Of a stretch of 64,000 nucleotides of DNA, positions 53,532 through 64,000 are shown piece after piece. Both the position numbers and the translations under genes were made by a program. The stretch is taken from assembly GCA_002077065.1 (NCBI GenBank), contig NAJO01000003.1:372001-436000 (forward strand), read 5' to 3'. Each line of letters starts with the position of its first letter. The stretch's first letter is position 1. This DNA is from Cryoendolithus antarcticus (Eukaryota > Ascomycota > Dothideomycetes > Cladosporiales > Cladosporiaceae). The notes under the pieces were generated by a model. The model did no database searches and was not told the origin of the DNA. It worked only from the letters and a program-made list of their open reading frames with translations.

Positions 53532-55124
53532 ATGGCAGCGAGGACTGGCCTTGTGTTGCGTCTAGACTCGTCTGAATCATCTCCCAGCGACCACAGCTCA
53601 CTCTACAAAGCGACGCTCGGTGCATACTAGGCGCACGCACTGAGCGACAACACTGAAGCTGGGACCAGCAGTGATGAGCTACTGAAGGCTTGTAACACTG
53701 CGAATGAGGTTGATGTTCGGCACGATGGTGGCGAGCATGTGCAGTGGACGTCGCATCGGTCGAAGGCTCCTCTGCAACCGATCGAGAATACACTGAGCAT
53801 TGCGATGCGTAATGGCATCATCGCACGACCTTCACAGCACAGGCTCTGCTTTTCACTAGACGAACGGCATCTGCAATCTTCGAGCGCGAGAAATGAACCT
53901 GACTCACCTGCCGAGGAGCCTGCGACAGTCAGCGAGGACTCACACATCACCAAGAACCAGCTCATACCCGTGGCAGCGGTTGCTCCTCATCCACAACCCT
54001 GCCGCGTATCCACGCCAGATGGTGTTCCGAGCTGGCCGGGCGCAAGTACCACATCATTCGTCAGACGACAGCGTCAGATTAGCCTCCGCTATGCTCTTAT
54101 AGACTGGGTACATGGTCGGCCGGGGAGCGGGCGGAACTTAAGAGCAAGCGTCAGTCAGCTCTTTCTCCGCAAGCAGAAACCCACTTCTCGTCCTTGGCGG
54201 CCTCCATTGAGCGGTCACGAGACTTTCCGCTTCGGAGTTGAAGGTGGGCATCCTTTCCAGTCCGGTGTCAGTGTGATGGGACTGGAGAATGAGATCACCA
54301 CTCATGGACAGACAGTCGACAAGGTCGCGGCTAGACGAAGATGTGGCGGATACTTCGCTCTGTCTGATCGCGGTATGGGCGGGAGGATCCGGATTCCATC
54401 CAGCAACACGCCCGCACGAGAAGACATCCGTGGTGCTGCCACCTTGCCGACGGCTCGTGCTCTGACGGCCACAGCTGGCATCAGATCTCCCTCTTCGGGC
54501 TCTGTCCGCATGCAAACGCCTCAACGTGGGATCAGTCCACGTGGGCACGGCAGCGCCGTAATCACGCCAAGCCACCTCAGATCCTTGCGCTCGGGAGACT
54601 CACCTCACGGCACTACGAGGACTCGAGACTTAATGCAAGCGTTTCCGGCGCCACCTCTTCCAGATGTACCTACTGACGTGGCCCGTCCGAAGAAGTTACA
54701 CAAGCGAATTAGTCTTTTCCCCATTCCGAGCTCTACCGAGACTATGAGGGATTTGGGCAGCAGCAAAGACGCAACAAATGCTCGGAATACAGCATCCGAG
54801 AGCTTCACAAACAGATTCACTTGTCAGCAAGCCTTCGCGATGACATCTGTTCCTGTTCCCAAAGCTGGAGCTGAGAGTGGGCACATGATCATCCAGTCCG
54901 AAGCGTCTGAGCCGGAGGGCGGCCTTCCTGCTGCCGAGTCGACACCACACATAGTCAGTCATCCAGTCATGGACACAGCAAGCCCTTCACTTCCAACCGC
55001 ACACATGGCCGACCCACGCCCACAACCCAAAGACACCATTTCCCACCGCTCTCTTCGCACTCAGCTCTCCCGTGCCAAAGCTCTAGGTGCTCTGCGCTTT
55101 ACTCGCGCCGGTTCGGTGGTCTAG
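53532..55124 (+). CDS. Uncharacterised 504-aa Ser/Arg-rich protein, probably two exons
   Basis: The main open frame (53631-55124) is open through its 5' side but has no ATG before 53805. Residues encoded from 53631 already look protein-like (ALSDNTEAGTSSDELLKACN), so I join a 21-nt first exon, ATG at 53532 to 53552, across a 78-bp GT-AG intron; this keeps the frame. If wrong, the protein starts at 53805 (439 aa). No domain recognised. One possible folded patch is 'SLRYALIDWVHGRPGSGRNL' near residue 150; the rest is disordered, rich in Ser, Pro, Thr and Arg, with 'KKLHKRISLFPIPSS' in the C-terminal half. No signal peptide. Function unknown. Confidence 0.55.
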
Positions 55125-55620
55125 CACGCTCCTGATCGCCGGCGCGAGATTCAGCCGGCGATCGAATGCGTGCCCGTGACGATCACAAGCTGGGGAAAGG
55201 TGTGCGAGCATCGAGTTGAACGGCGTGAAGCCGAGCACGGTCAAATTGGTGGGTATGATGGGGCTGATGAACGTGAGAGGACCGGCGTGGCAGGGCATAG
55301 GAGTAAGGTGTGCTTGAAGTGTAAGGTGCGTGGGAAGGTCCAGAGGGCGAGGGGGCTGCTGGGAAGTGGCAGGCGTGGATCGAAGAAATGAGAGCGCAGA
55401 GGCGGACTTCAATACCTGAGACGACTGCACGGTGAACAATCATGTGATGCAATAGAGGTACACCGCAGGGTTACAACTCTGTGTGTCGAATGGGTGAACT
55501 TTGTTCGAGAACACAATCGTGTCATTCGTGATATGTACAACGTAACTAACTCTTCCCCTTCACATTTCAAATCGTCTTCGCACAACCTACAACTTCTGCC
55601 TTTTCTCCTTTCCATCCCAC
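55125..55620. other. Convergent intergenic spacer, 496 bp
   Basis: Tail-to-tail region between the 504-aa gene and the beta-glucosidase. A short plus frame at 55170-55391 begins only with GTG. Nothing else seen. Confidence 0.55.
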
Positions 55621-58502
55621 CTACTGCTTAGGTGGCCCCCAGTGGTGGGCATTACCCCATGGTCCCTTCTGGTCTCCACCATAGTGGTGATTCCAGCCAT
55701 TGCCCCAGCCATAACCGGACGCAGTAGCAGACGCGGACGCAGTACCAGACGCGGATGCAGTACCAGACCCAGTAGCGGATCCGCTGACCGAGCCGGAAGG
55801 AGATGCGGTCACAGAGGCAGTCGCCGAAGCGGTGCCGTTGCCATAACCACCTCCGTTGCCGCTGCTGCCAGAACCGCTCAAGGGGGTGAAAGAGCCAGTA
55901 GCCCTAATGTCCCTGCTAGAGAAACCCGCGAAGACACCAATAGTGCTGGTACCAATGACCCAGTCCTGAGAGATGATGTCCCAGTAGCTGATGTCGCGTC
56001 GCATGAGCTCGAAGGTCGCAGCAGCACTGGCGCCAGCCTCCAGGTAGGTCTTCTCGAAGCCACGAAGGACCTTGATGGGCGTGACGTCGTCCAGATCAGC
56101 GGTGGGCTGCGGAAGACCGAGGTACAGCTGTGGCACAGCGGCGCCGGCGACAGAGCCAGTGTTGGTCACCGTCGCGGTGACGGTGTAGACTGTCTCCCAG
56201 AGTCCTGGGTTGCCGCCTGGAGCGACCTTGGCTGGTGCTGCGGTGGCGGTAAGAGAAGAGGACGATGCTGTGATCGCAAGGTTGGACATGGAGAAAGTGG
56301 TGTAACTCAATCCGAAGCCGAACTCGTAGTCGACGGAGATGTTGTAGTAGTCGAAGTGCCTGTAGTCGATGAGCAGATGCTCAGTGAAGTCGGACTGCCA
56401 AGCATATATGTCGGTGGTCTCGAGCAGAGCAGTAGAGTTGGCGATGGGCGCGAAGGAGTAGTCTGACTCTTCCTTGGCGATGGTGTAGGGCAAGTGACCG
56501 GACGGGTTGACAGTGCCGTAGAGCACATCGACGATCGAATTACCGGCCTCTTGGCCGCCGAGATGGGCTGCAAGTATGGCAGTAACGTTGGGGTTGTTAG
56601 CGAACGGCAAGACATTCAAGCCACCGCTGTTCGTGATCACGACTGTGTTCGAGCAGGTGGAGGCGACGGTCTCGACAAGCGCAGTGCCGTTCCAGTCGAC
56701 AAGAAGAGAATTACGGTCAGATCCTTCTGTTGCCCAGGTCTTGAGGAACACAAGACAGACATCTGGAGGTGTTGGGTAGGTCGGTGAAAGGCTGTCTTGG
56801 CCGATGATGAGAGTGTTGTTGAGGACGTATTGGACCAGCGAGTCGTCCTGGGCTGAGCGAATCTTAATAGCATCCAGAGGGTTCACGATGTATGTGAAGC
56901 GTCCAGTGCCAGACCCACCGCCTGCGCCGAGGACGCCATACTCGTAGCCGTAGACACTCAGCGCGAGGCCACTCAAGGAGTACAGGCCATTGATAAGGTC
57001 TCCCGCATCGTTGCCGTACACGCCAATATTCTTAGGTGCCTTCAAGGGCAAGGTGTTGTTCACATTCTTCAGCATAACGATTCCGGCCGCGCCAGCCGCG
57101 CGAATCGCCTTTGCGTGATCATCCCGAACGTCGACGCTGGCCGGCCCGTAGGTGAAGTTGTAGAGGTAATTGCTGACCGGGAAGAAGTTAAGTCCGCCTG
57201 AGCTGGCATCGATGGGAGGGAATCCAGAATCCTGTCCGAGTCTGTAGTATGGAGTCATGATGCGCCGTGCCATGTCATCGAGGCGTGACAGCTCGAGGCT
57301 GCCATTGTTGACTGCTGTGGACACATTTGCTCCAAAGTAAGAGGGCGCGCTGTCCAAGAAGCCAATACCACCTGGCATGTCCATGTCGAGACCGGCCTGC
57401 GACATAATGGTCAGAACTTGCAAAAGGCCTGTACAGTTGGAGTGCAACATACCTTGATGCTGGGCACACCGCTATGCGTAGCAAGCCAATCAGACACGAC
57501 GTAACCCTGGAAGCCAAGCTCCTCCTTGAGAAGGCCATTCAGGACCTTGCTGTTCTCACAGCCATAGGATCCGTTGATCTGTCTCATTGTCAGTACTGGT
57601 GACGCCTGTGCACCTGTAGAGGATGTCACATACTCGGTTGTACGAGCACATGATCGATGAGACGCCAGCCTTGACGCCGTTGGCGAACGGCCACAAGTAG
57701 ACCTCATGCATGGTCCTGTCGTCGATGTTCGATGACACAGCCTCAGCAGGTGAGTTGGTCCCGCCAATGAAGCCACCTGAAGGATTCCGCTGAGTTTCTT
57801 GCTCATTTCCGATGAAGTGCTTGCCGCAGGCTTGCACACCAGTCTCCTCAATGCCCATTATGGTCTCGGCGAAGAGCTCTCCAGTGAGGTAGCTGGGTAC
57901 TGATCAGCGACCAGGACCTCTGCCATGAAATTCTAATCACTTACGGGTCAGGGCTGAAGCCTTCCCAGTTCCTGCCACCATATCCGCTCCGACCAAGCGG
58001 GCCGGCCACAGGGCCAAGTTGTACATGACTTCCCTTGCCTTTGAACTCTGCAGCCATGTCTGCACCTCGCACATGTGCCAGGTTCTTGTCCCATGATGCA
58101 GCGACTGTCAGTCCAGCTGGGAAGACAGAGGCGTAGTCTGCTTCGCGAATCGCCAAAGGACCATCTTGAAGACAAATACCATTGAAGCCTAGGCGGTAGA
58201 CAGGACCAATGTTTCCGACGCAAGGGCCAGGCGTGCCTGTGACGAGGCGGACTTTCTCCTCGAGGGTGAGTTGGGACACGAAATCGGACGCCTTCGCGAA
58301 CGCAGCTTCCCAACCGATGCCCGTTGCGTTTGCTAGTATAGTCAGCATCACGATGTCTCTGCAAGCTTCATTGTGACCAACGAGAAGGATAGACAGGCGG
58401 GCTGCCACCGTAGGTCGTGTAGTAGCTGGTGTTCTGAGCATTGCCTGAGGCAAGCAGCGTGGCTGCTGCCACGAGCAGTGACTTGCTAGGAGAGGACAAC
58501 AT
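55621..58502 (-). CDS. Secreted GH3 beta-glucosidase, five exons, with repeat tail
   Basis: Extracellular beta-glucosidase of glycoside hydrolase family 3, 889 aa, releasing glucose from cellobiose or beta-glucans. Minus-strand exons: 58502-58382, 58332-57945, 57892-57634, 57578-57453 and 57396-55621; introns are 49-57 bp. A signal peptide ([20 protein letters not shown]) is followed by '[20 protein letters not shown]', the classic start of the catalytic domain. KHFIGNEQE and VVSDW are intact, with D286 as the predicted nucleophile. The alpha/beta sandwich ('[19 protein letters not shown]') and fibronectin-III-like domain ('[16 protein letters not shown]') follow. The last 85 residues are an unusual extension: a Gly/Ala/Ser/Thr repeat and then a Trp/His/Gly-rich end (GWNHHYGG…HHWGPPKQ). 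The intron 1 donor is GTTGGT. Confidence 0.94.
55721..55774. repeat. Three 18-bp tandem units in the beta-glucosidase tail
   Basis: Units at 55721-55738, 55739-55756 and 55757-55774 share gcagta.cagac.c.g..; the second reads gcagtaccagacgcggat. On the coding (minus) strand they give Ala/Ser/Thr/Gly repeats of the type GTASAS. In-frame length variation is expected between strains. Confidence 0.8.
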
Positions 58503-59543
58503 CTTTGCAGAGGAGCTTGTGGAAACGTTGATCTAATGCATAGGAAACGGATACTTATACCTCTCCTCATCTGATCTGATCGACAGTAGAGCCCACAATA
58601 ACGGACCCGCATCCGCGTCGTGCTGTCCACCATCACGATCAGCAGCACGACATTTCTCCTGGAACCTACCGTCTGGGTAACGTTCTACGTGATCTCGCTC
58701 GAGGTCCGCGTGAACCACTGCAGTAGCTCTACAAAATTCCACCGAACAATGGCCGGAGTTGGGGTACAGCGGGGAAAGTACCTGAGCATGACGGTATTCA
58801 TGCAGGTACTCCATAGTGTGCCCTATGCCATGAGGTCCGTGGCGCGGGGATAGTTGTCAAGCAGGGCTAAACGATTTGCTTGAGATCTCGCTGCTCGCTG
58901 GCATCTCGCCGAAGTTGCGAAGAGCAGCACCTGAAGCTTGATGAGCTTCGAGCATTAGCTACTTCCAATATCGGACCCGGTCGAAGGTGGCAGTCGTCGA
59001 TCTATTGCGTAGTTTACGCCGCTCGAGTGCACATGGCATGAGCAGTCATGTTCAGTCCCTCTCACGTGGGTTGCGTCGTAGTGAAGCGACCGTGAGGCTC
59101 GGTGCAGCAGCAGCATCAACGCGATGGCATCTACCGAGAATCACCGCCGGGGAAGGTGTGCAGAACGGGCACGTGAGGAAGACAAGGTTGAAAAGCGGGT
59201 TCGTCTTTCGTGGAAAGGAAGGCGAAGAGGGGGGCCGCCGAAGATGTGCCAGTACCCGAAGCTTGTCTGTCTGCTTCCGCCCTCGCCCGCGATAGACGGA
59301 GAATTACCATTGGGAATTGACCGCGCGAGCCAGAAGCAAGTTGAAGCCCGAAGGTATGGAAGCCTCAGTATCTGAAATGTTCGGGTCTAGAACTATCTAA
59401 GCGATTGCGTTCCCTGCCGATCGGAAGAGCGGCAAAGAATGCCGTCGAGGTGCACGCAACATCATGCCATGGTGCTCGTCAATCGATGCTTATGAACTCC
59501 ACGAGTCAGGTATGCAATAGCGACGGCAAGTGATCGCGCTACT
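58503..59543. other. Intergenic, 1.0 kb, beta-glucosidase promoter and PAC1 3' end
   Basis: No supported gene. Frames at 58987-59295 and 59124-59375 overlap each other and match nothing. The part next to 58502 is the beta-glucosidase promoter. Confidence 0.55.
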
Positions 59544-61001
59544 TCAGGCACTGAACACCCTCACATTTAGATCCACACTCCCGCAAGCAAGCAGACACCG
59601 AATCTGCTCCGTTTGCCCTGTACCTTTTCCTTTCTCCGTCCCATTGACTCCATTGCCGTTCACTGCTACAGCCGTAGCGTCGGCTTCCTTGACCACACTG
59701 GGTGCCCATCTCAGGCAACTAAGAAAGTGTCCTGCGACTTCGAGTGTCCTCACGCACTTGCCTTCCTGACTCAAGTCCCAACAACGTATCGTCTTGTCGT
59801 CGGAGCAGGACAGTAGGTACTTGCCTCCGGGATGGAAGGCAAGCCCACGGATCCAGTTGTCGTGGCCGGTGAGTGTCTTGATCAGTACGCCGGCGGAGGT
59901 GTGCAGCTTGATCAACTTGTCTCTTCCGCCTGTCGCAAGGTACTCAGCCGTACTGCTGGCAGGCGGCGGTTTCTTCTGTCCCGCCATCGAAGCAAGATGA
60001 GTGTATGATGATGCAGGCGCGATTGCGCAAGTTTCTATAACATGGTCATGCGCAGCCAGGGTTTGCCTGAGTGCATTCGAGTCGGGCTGGCTGAGATCCC
60101 ACAGCCTCGCTGTTTGGTCCGAAGACGTCGATAACAGGAAACGCCCTTCAGGCGTAGGCGAGAGTGAGCGCACCCATTCATTGTGCCCACGAAGAGTCCG
60201 CAAGCAGTATCCTGTCGTAGCATCCCAGATGCGTATCGTCTTGTCCCTACTCGCAGAAGCCAGCAGATTGCCTGACAGAGGTGCGCCAGCAGCGCCAGAT
60301 GGGATGAAGCGCACTGCACTGACGCTGTGATCGTGCCCTGGTAGTGTGCGGATATTCTTATACTCATCGCTCGCATCCCAAAGCTTGATCGTAAGATCTG
60401 AACTACATGATGCCAGCAATGTGTGCCCTCTCGGCCCACCATAGTCCACGTCTAGGACTGCTTTCGTGTGGGACTTGAGCGTCCGTTCGAGTTCGCCCAG
60501 CTCGTAATCCCAGATCTTGATCGTACAGTCTTCGCTTGCTGAGGCCAGGGAGGAGAAAAGTGGATGGAAGGCTACGCTCGTGATGGGCGCTCGGTGAGAC
60601 TGGAGGGTATGCCGAGCGGGAGCTTTTGGTAGCCATGTTGCCGGATCGTGGTTCTTCCTGGCTGCAAGTGAGGTGGGAGTCGCATTGTCTAGCTCATGCT
60701 GAAGGCCAGTGCATCGAGTCTCAAGATCCATGATCTTCTTCTGCAGGCGGACGACAGAGGTCCATTTCTTCTCGAGCAGACCCTCATACTTCTTCGTCGT
60801 GGTACTATCGAAGCTGGACTCCGGCAAGTCCAGCTCCTGACGAAGTGCTAGGGCGGCATTTGGATGGCCAGCAGAAGCGAGGTAGGCGATGAGAGACTTG
60901 TGGCTGTCAGCAATATATCAGCGGCAATTTGCGAGCGAACAGAGGACAAATGGGCGGACCTACAGCTCTTCTGCTTGCCGACCGGTCAGCAGCGCGCTCA
61001 T
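59544..61001 (-). CDS. PAC1: Nuclear distribution protein, LIS1 homologue, two exons
   Basis: Dynein regulator (nudF in Aspergillus) that targets dynein to microtubule plus ends for nuclear migration, 465 aa. Minus-strand exons 61001-60964 and 60903-59544 join as CT|C (Leu) across a 60-bp intron with a GCTGAC branch point. The N-terminus '[20 protein letters not shown]' is the LisH dimerisation motif (about 1-41), followed by a coiled coil ('[15 protein letters not shown]', about 60-85). Seven WD40 repeats occupy residues 100-465, recognised by repeated GH…W-D units such as '[14 protein letters not shown]' and '[14 protein letters not shown]'. The last blade contains a fungal insert of about 40 residues before '[16 protein letters not shown]'. 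It shares a 442-bp divergent promoter with the TOG gene, another microtubule plus-end factor. Confidence 0.95.
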
Positions 61002-61443
61002 GATGGCGAGAGACCCTGCGGTCCACACATGCGCAATACTATGCGCTCACTGGGTTACCGTGTGGTTCCTCTCATGTTGATCTTGAACGGTTCCGATGTT
61101 CCCCGGCCGACAAGGAGGGGAGCTGCAGCGGTCGAAGATGAGCGCGGTGACGACGAAGTTCCTTCAATAGCAGTCCTTTCCAATGCCAATTGTGCTGTAC
61201 GATGTCAATACCTATCTTCAGCACCCATCAATTAGCTCTCGCGTCTTCACGTGCCATCCCGTCGCGAAAAGTGCACGTGCGGCAACTCCCCCACAGTGGC
61301 GCTTTCACTCGCTGTTGCTGTTTTGGGCAGATTGTTGACATGAAACTACATCATCGCCCGACATCGTTCTTGACATCGATCCCACTGGCGCATCGCAATA
61401 CTAGGATCGCCTGACCAGCGGATAGTGATCGCATATCTCGACA
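61002..61443. promoter_or_regulatory. Bidirectional promoter of PAC1 and the TOG-protein gene
   Basis: 442 bp separate the two start codons. CACGTG occurs at 61248-61253 and 61274-61279, flanking CGCGAAAA at 61263-61270, which fits the CRCGAAA consensus of the yeast SCB (Swi4/Swi6 cell-cycle box). The three boxes lie within 32 bp and near the middle of the spacer, so they could serve both genes. Motif matches are visible; their use is inference. Confidence 0.55.
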
Positions 61444-64000
61444 ATGGCCGAACAGGAAGACTTCACCCTCCTCCCGCTTCCTGACCAATTCGCGCACAAA
61501 AATTGGAAAGCCCGCAAACTTGGCTACGAGACCGCCGCAAAGGAGTTCGCCACAGCACAGCCCAACGCGCCTGTAGTACGCGACTTCATTAATGACAGCG
61601 CGCTCTGGAAAGCCGCAGTGGGAGACTCGAATGTCGCGGCCCAGGGAGACGCGCTCACAGCCTACAATGCCTTTCTGGACATCGCGGGAACGGAGGGCGC
61701 GCGGAAGACGCGTGGGAGCACAATAACGCCGATTGTGGAGAAGGGGCTGACAGGGAGACCCGCGGCAAAGGCAGCAGCACTGGAGGGGATTTTGTTGCTG
61801 ATCGAGCTGGATAAGCCGGATCCGGTTGTGGAGGAGCTGCTGCCACTGCTTTCGAACAAGCTACCGAAGATCGTGGTCGCGACTCTTGGCGCACTTCGAG
61901 ACATCTACCATGCATACGGGTGCAAGACTGTGGAGCCGAAGCCGGTGCTGAAGTTGCTCCCGAAAATGTACGGGCATGCGGATAAGAACGTCAGAGCTGA
62001 GGCGCAGGCACTTACTGTAGAACTGTATCGGTGGCTGAGGGAGGCTATGAAGCCTCTGTTCTGGGGTGAGCTGAAGCCGGTGCAGCAAACGGATCTGGAG
62101 AAGCTGTTTGAGCCGGTAAAGGACGAGCCAGCACCGAAACAGGAGAGACTGCTGCGGTCACAACAGGCGGCGAAGGAGGTGGCTGCGGCAGCTGGTCCCG
62201 AGGAAGGTGCTGATGAGGATGTGGAGGCAGAAGAGGATGCGCCGATCGATCTCGAACCTGAGTTCGAGGCGGTAGATGCCTTCTCCAAGATCCCGAAAGA
62301 CTTCGAGGAGCGATTATCAAGCGCGAAGTGGAAGGAACGAAAGGAGGCACTGGACGATGTTTTCACAGCAGTCAACCACCCTTCAATACAAGAAGGTCAG
62401 TTCGATGGAGTAGTGCGAGGATGTGCGAAGTCGATGAAAGACGCCAATATCATGGTCGTCACGATAGCAGCAAATTGTATCGAAGCCATGGCAAAGGCTC
62501 TTCGAAAGTCGTTCGGGAGGTATCGAAGTACCATCTTGGCTTCAATGCTCGAGCGGTTCAAGGAGAAGAAGGTCAATGTCACTGACGCAATAGGCGCCGC
62601 TTGCGATGCTGTCTTCGCAGCGACTGGGTTGGGAGAAGTCGAGGCGGACATACTTGAGGCGCTGAAGAACAAGAACCCGCAGGTGAAGGAGAACACTGCA
62701 CGCTTTCTGATCAGATGCATCAAGTCCACCCGAGAGGTGCCTTCACTCGAACAAGCCAAGGAGCTTTCAGAGACTGCAAAGAAGCTTCTGGTAGAGAGCG
62801 CACCTGGTTTGCGAGATGCGGGTGCTGAGATTCTCGGTGTACTGTGGAAGATAATGACCGACAGGAACATGCTCAATCACCTCGAAGGCATCGACGATAT
62901 AAAGAAAGCAAAGATCAAGGAGTTCGCGGACACGGCAGAAGTGAAAGCGAAGTGGAAGCCGAAAGCTGCACCACCACCGAAACCCGCCGCAGCTCCAGCA
63001 GCATCTGGAAAGCGACCAGCGCCTGGTAGCAAACGACCTGCACCTGCCAAGAAAGCCGCTTCAAGACCCCAGAGCCCTCCACTGATGGCGGACGACCCAC
63101 ATCTCGCTCCCAGACCGACGTCAAGACCGGCAGCAAAACCTGCAGGCGGACTCCGGCCGCCGGGCGCAGGTTTGAAGCCGCCGGCTGGGGGGCTTCAGAG
63201 ACCTTCGACTGGCTTGAAAGCTCCACCTTCCAGTACAGCCTCGCCTAGACGTCAAACTCCGTCTCTCGAGCCCGAACCTCCAGCCACACCCTCCTCGCGC
63301 ACACCAGCAGCAAGAACCACTGGCCTCGCCAATCGACCTCTCTCCAAGCCCTCGACCGCACCTCCATCACCACCACACAATCCACAAGCTTCCTCCCTCT
63401 CCACGATCGAGCGGCAAGAGCTACTCGACCTCCGCGCCGAGCTCGCATTATCGCGACAAAACGCCTCCGAACTGCGACAAGACAAAGTCCGCCTCTCAGC
63501 TCAGATAACAGAGCTCCAAAACCAAAACGCGCAACTGATCGAAGACCATACACGAGATGTGCTGTCAGTCAAAGCAAAAGAGACTCAGCTCGTCCGAGCA
63601 CGAAGCGATGTCGAAGTAGCCGAAGACCGCGGCAATGGTCTTTCGCGAGAAGTCGAACGACTGAAGCGCGAGATCGCACGACTCGGCAGAGGTAGAGGCG
63701 CGAGCGAAAGTGACGGCGGCGGAGCTGATCCCTCTTACGCTCGGCCCGGCGCTGCTGCATCGAGTGGGCGATCCTACACCTCCGCTACCGCGCGCTCCGG
63801 TGACTATAGCAACGGCACTCCCTCACACTACCCTACGGCGTCATTCAGCAGCAGCGAGGGCAAAGAGAACATCCCCGATCTTGCCGCGCACTCCCCCGGT
63901 TCATCGGGCCACGCTAACGGTAAGCCTGAGAGGAACGGAGATATGGGACCGCCGCCTCCAAGAGTAGAGAGGGATCGATACGATAGTAATGGTAGAGAAG
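61444..64000 (+). CDS. STU2: XMAP215/Stu2-type TOG-domain microtubule polymerase (partial, cut by window end)
   Basis: Microtubule plus-end/spindle-pole polymerase (Stu2 in yeast, Alp14 in fission yeast, AlpA in Aspergillus). The frame opens at the ATG at 61444 and is still open at base 64000, giving 852 codons. Two TOG domains are visible: about 1-240 ('LPDQFAHKNWKARKLGYE', 'LPKIVVATLGALRDIYHAYG') and about 270-500 ('IPKDFEERLSSAKWKERKEA', 'ANCIEAMAKALRKSFGRY', 'PQVKENTARFLIRCIK'). Each has the family's tubulin-binding 'W-K-R' loop (NWKARK, KWKERK). A basic Pro/Lys/Ala linker (about 510-650) should bind the microtubule lattice, followed by a coiled coil for dimerisation ('LLDLRAELALSRQNASELRQ', about 660-760). 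The C-terminus is missing from this window. Single exon so far. Confidence 0.93.
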   Translation, partial: MAEQEDFTLLPLPDQFAHKNWKARKLGYETAAKEFATAQPNAPVVRDFINDSALWKAAVGDSNVAAQGDALTAYNAFLDIAGTEGARKTRGSTITPIVEKGLTGRPAAKAAALEGILLLIELDKPDPVVEELLPLLSNKLPKIVVATLGALRDIYHAYGCKTVEPKPVLKLLPKMYGHADKNVRAEAQALTVELYRWLREAMKPLFWGELKPVQQTDLEKLFEPVKDEPAPKQERLLRSQQAAKEVAAAAGPEEGADEDVEAEEDAPIDLEPEFEAVDAFSKIPKDFEERLSSAKWKERKEALDDVFTAVNHPSIQEGQFDGVVRGCAKSMKDANIMVVTIAANCIEAMAKALRKSFGRYRSTILASMLERFKEKKVNVTDAIGAACDAVFAATGLGEVEADILEALKNKNPQVKENTARFLIRCIKSTREVPSLEQAKELSETAKKLLVESAPGLRDAGAEILGVLWKIMTDRNMLNHLEGIDDIKKAKIKEFADTAEVKAKWKPKAAPPPKPAAAPAASGKRPAPGSKRPAPAKKAASRPQSPPLMADDPHLAPRPTSRPAAKPAGGLRPPGAGLKPPAGGLQRPSTGLKAPPSSTASPRRQTPSLEPEPPATPSSRTPAARTTGLANRPLSKPSTAPPSPPHNPQASSLSTIERQELLDLRAELALSRQNASELRQDKVRLSAQITELQNQNAQLIEDHTRDVLSVKAKETQLVRARSDVEVAEDRGNGLSREVERLKREIARLGRGRGASESDGGGADPSYARPGAAASSGRSYTSATARSGDYSNGTPSHYPTASFSSSEGKENIPDLAAHSPGSSGHANGKPERNGDMGPPPPRVERDRYDSNGRE

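Noticed and set aside
1..64000. Biosynthetic gene cluster or defence-type cassette
   Set aside because: The laccase, SDR, dehydrogenase and bZIP gene might suggest a metabolite cluster, but no polyketide synthase, NRPS, terpene cyclase or P450 is present and housekeeping genes separate them.

Overview
The window looks like nuclear DNA of a filamentous ascomycete (Pezizomycotina, probably Dothideomycetes). Genes are moderately dense and lie on both strands. Introns are mostly 50-70 bp GT-AG introns, several with a visible CTAAC-type branch point. Gene families fit this group: an ascomycete laccase ending in DSGL, a bZIP factor with a DUF3425-type C-terminus, a DUF7730-type protein, GPI18, PAC1/nudF and a TOG-array protein. 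I see no rRNA, tRNA, CRISPR, intact transposon or prokaryotic operon. The class-level assignment is inference; being a filamentous ascomycete is well supported.

Layout. 0.3-1.4 kb: a short-chain dehydrogenase (+). 1.4-6.1 kb: a long stretch with no gene I can support. 6.1-14.4 kb: a mitochondrial DUF1992 (DNAJC28-like) protein (-), a bZIP regulator (-), the mitochondrial citrate carrier CTP1 (+, five exons) and a secreted laccase (-, three exons). 16.5-24.6 kb: an alpha-arrestin with a PPxY motif (-), diverging from a WBP2-like GRAM protein with a PPxY motif (+), then a SAPS-domain regulatory subunit of a Sit4/PP6 phosphatase (+) with an ambiguous 3' end. 25.0-31.4 kb: an ING/PHD chromatin protein, a GH76 Dfg5/Dcw1-type wall enzyme and a zinc polyol/butanediol-type dehydrogenase (all +). 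31.7-42.1 kb: a DUF7730-type protein (-), an uncharacterised 640-aa protein (-), GPI18 (+), a membrane/coiled-coil protein (-) and DLT1 (+). 44.2-55.1 kb: a 1015-aa SP-rich probable nuclear protein (+), a 247-aa unknown (+), the vacuolar Ca2+/H+ exchanger VCX1 (-) and a 504-aa unknown (+). 55.6-64 kb: a secreted GH3 beta-glucosidase with a repeat tail (-), the LIS1 homologue PAC1 (-) and, diverging from it, a Stu2/XMAP215-type TOG protein (+) cut by the window end.

How the genes may work together. Most neighbours are unrelated housekeeping genes, but three groupings stand out. (1) The arrestin and the WBP2-like gene are head-to-head and both carry PPxY ligands for WW-domain (Rsp5/Nedd4) ubiquitin ligases; the next gene encodes a Sit4/PP6 partner. 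(2) Two microtubule plus-end regulators, PAC1 and the TOG protein, share one 442-bp promoter containing an SCB-like box between two CACGTG boxes. (3) GPI-anchor synthesis (GPI18) and a Dfg5-type wall-crosslinking enzyme lie within 10 kb of each other. Start codons and splice junctions below were derived by reading frame continuity and splice consensus; none has transcript support here.
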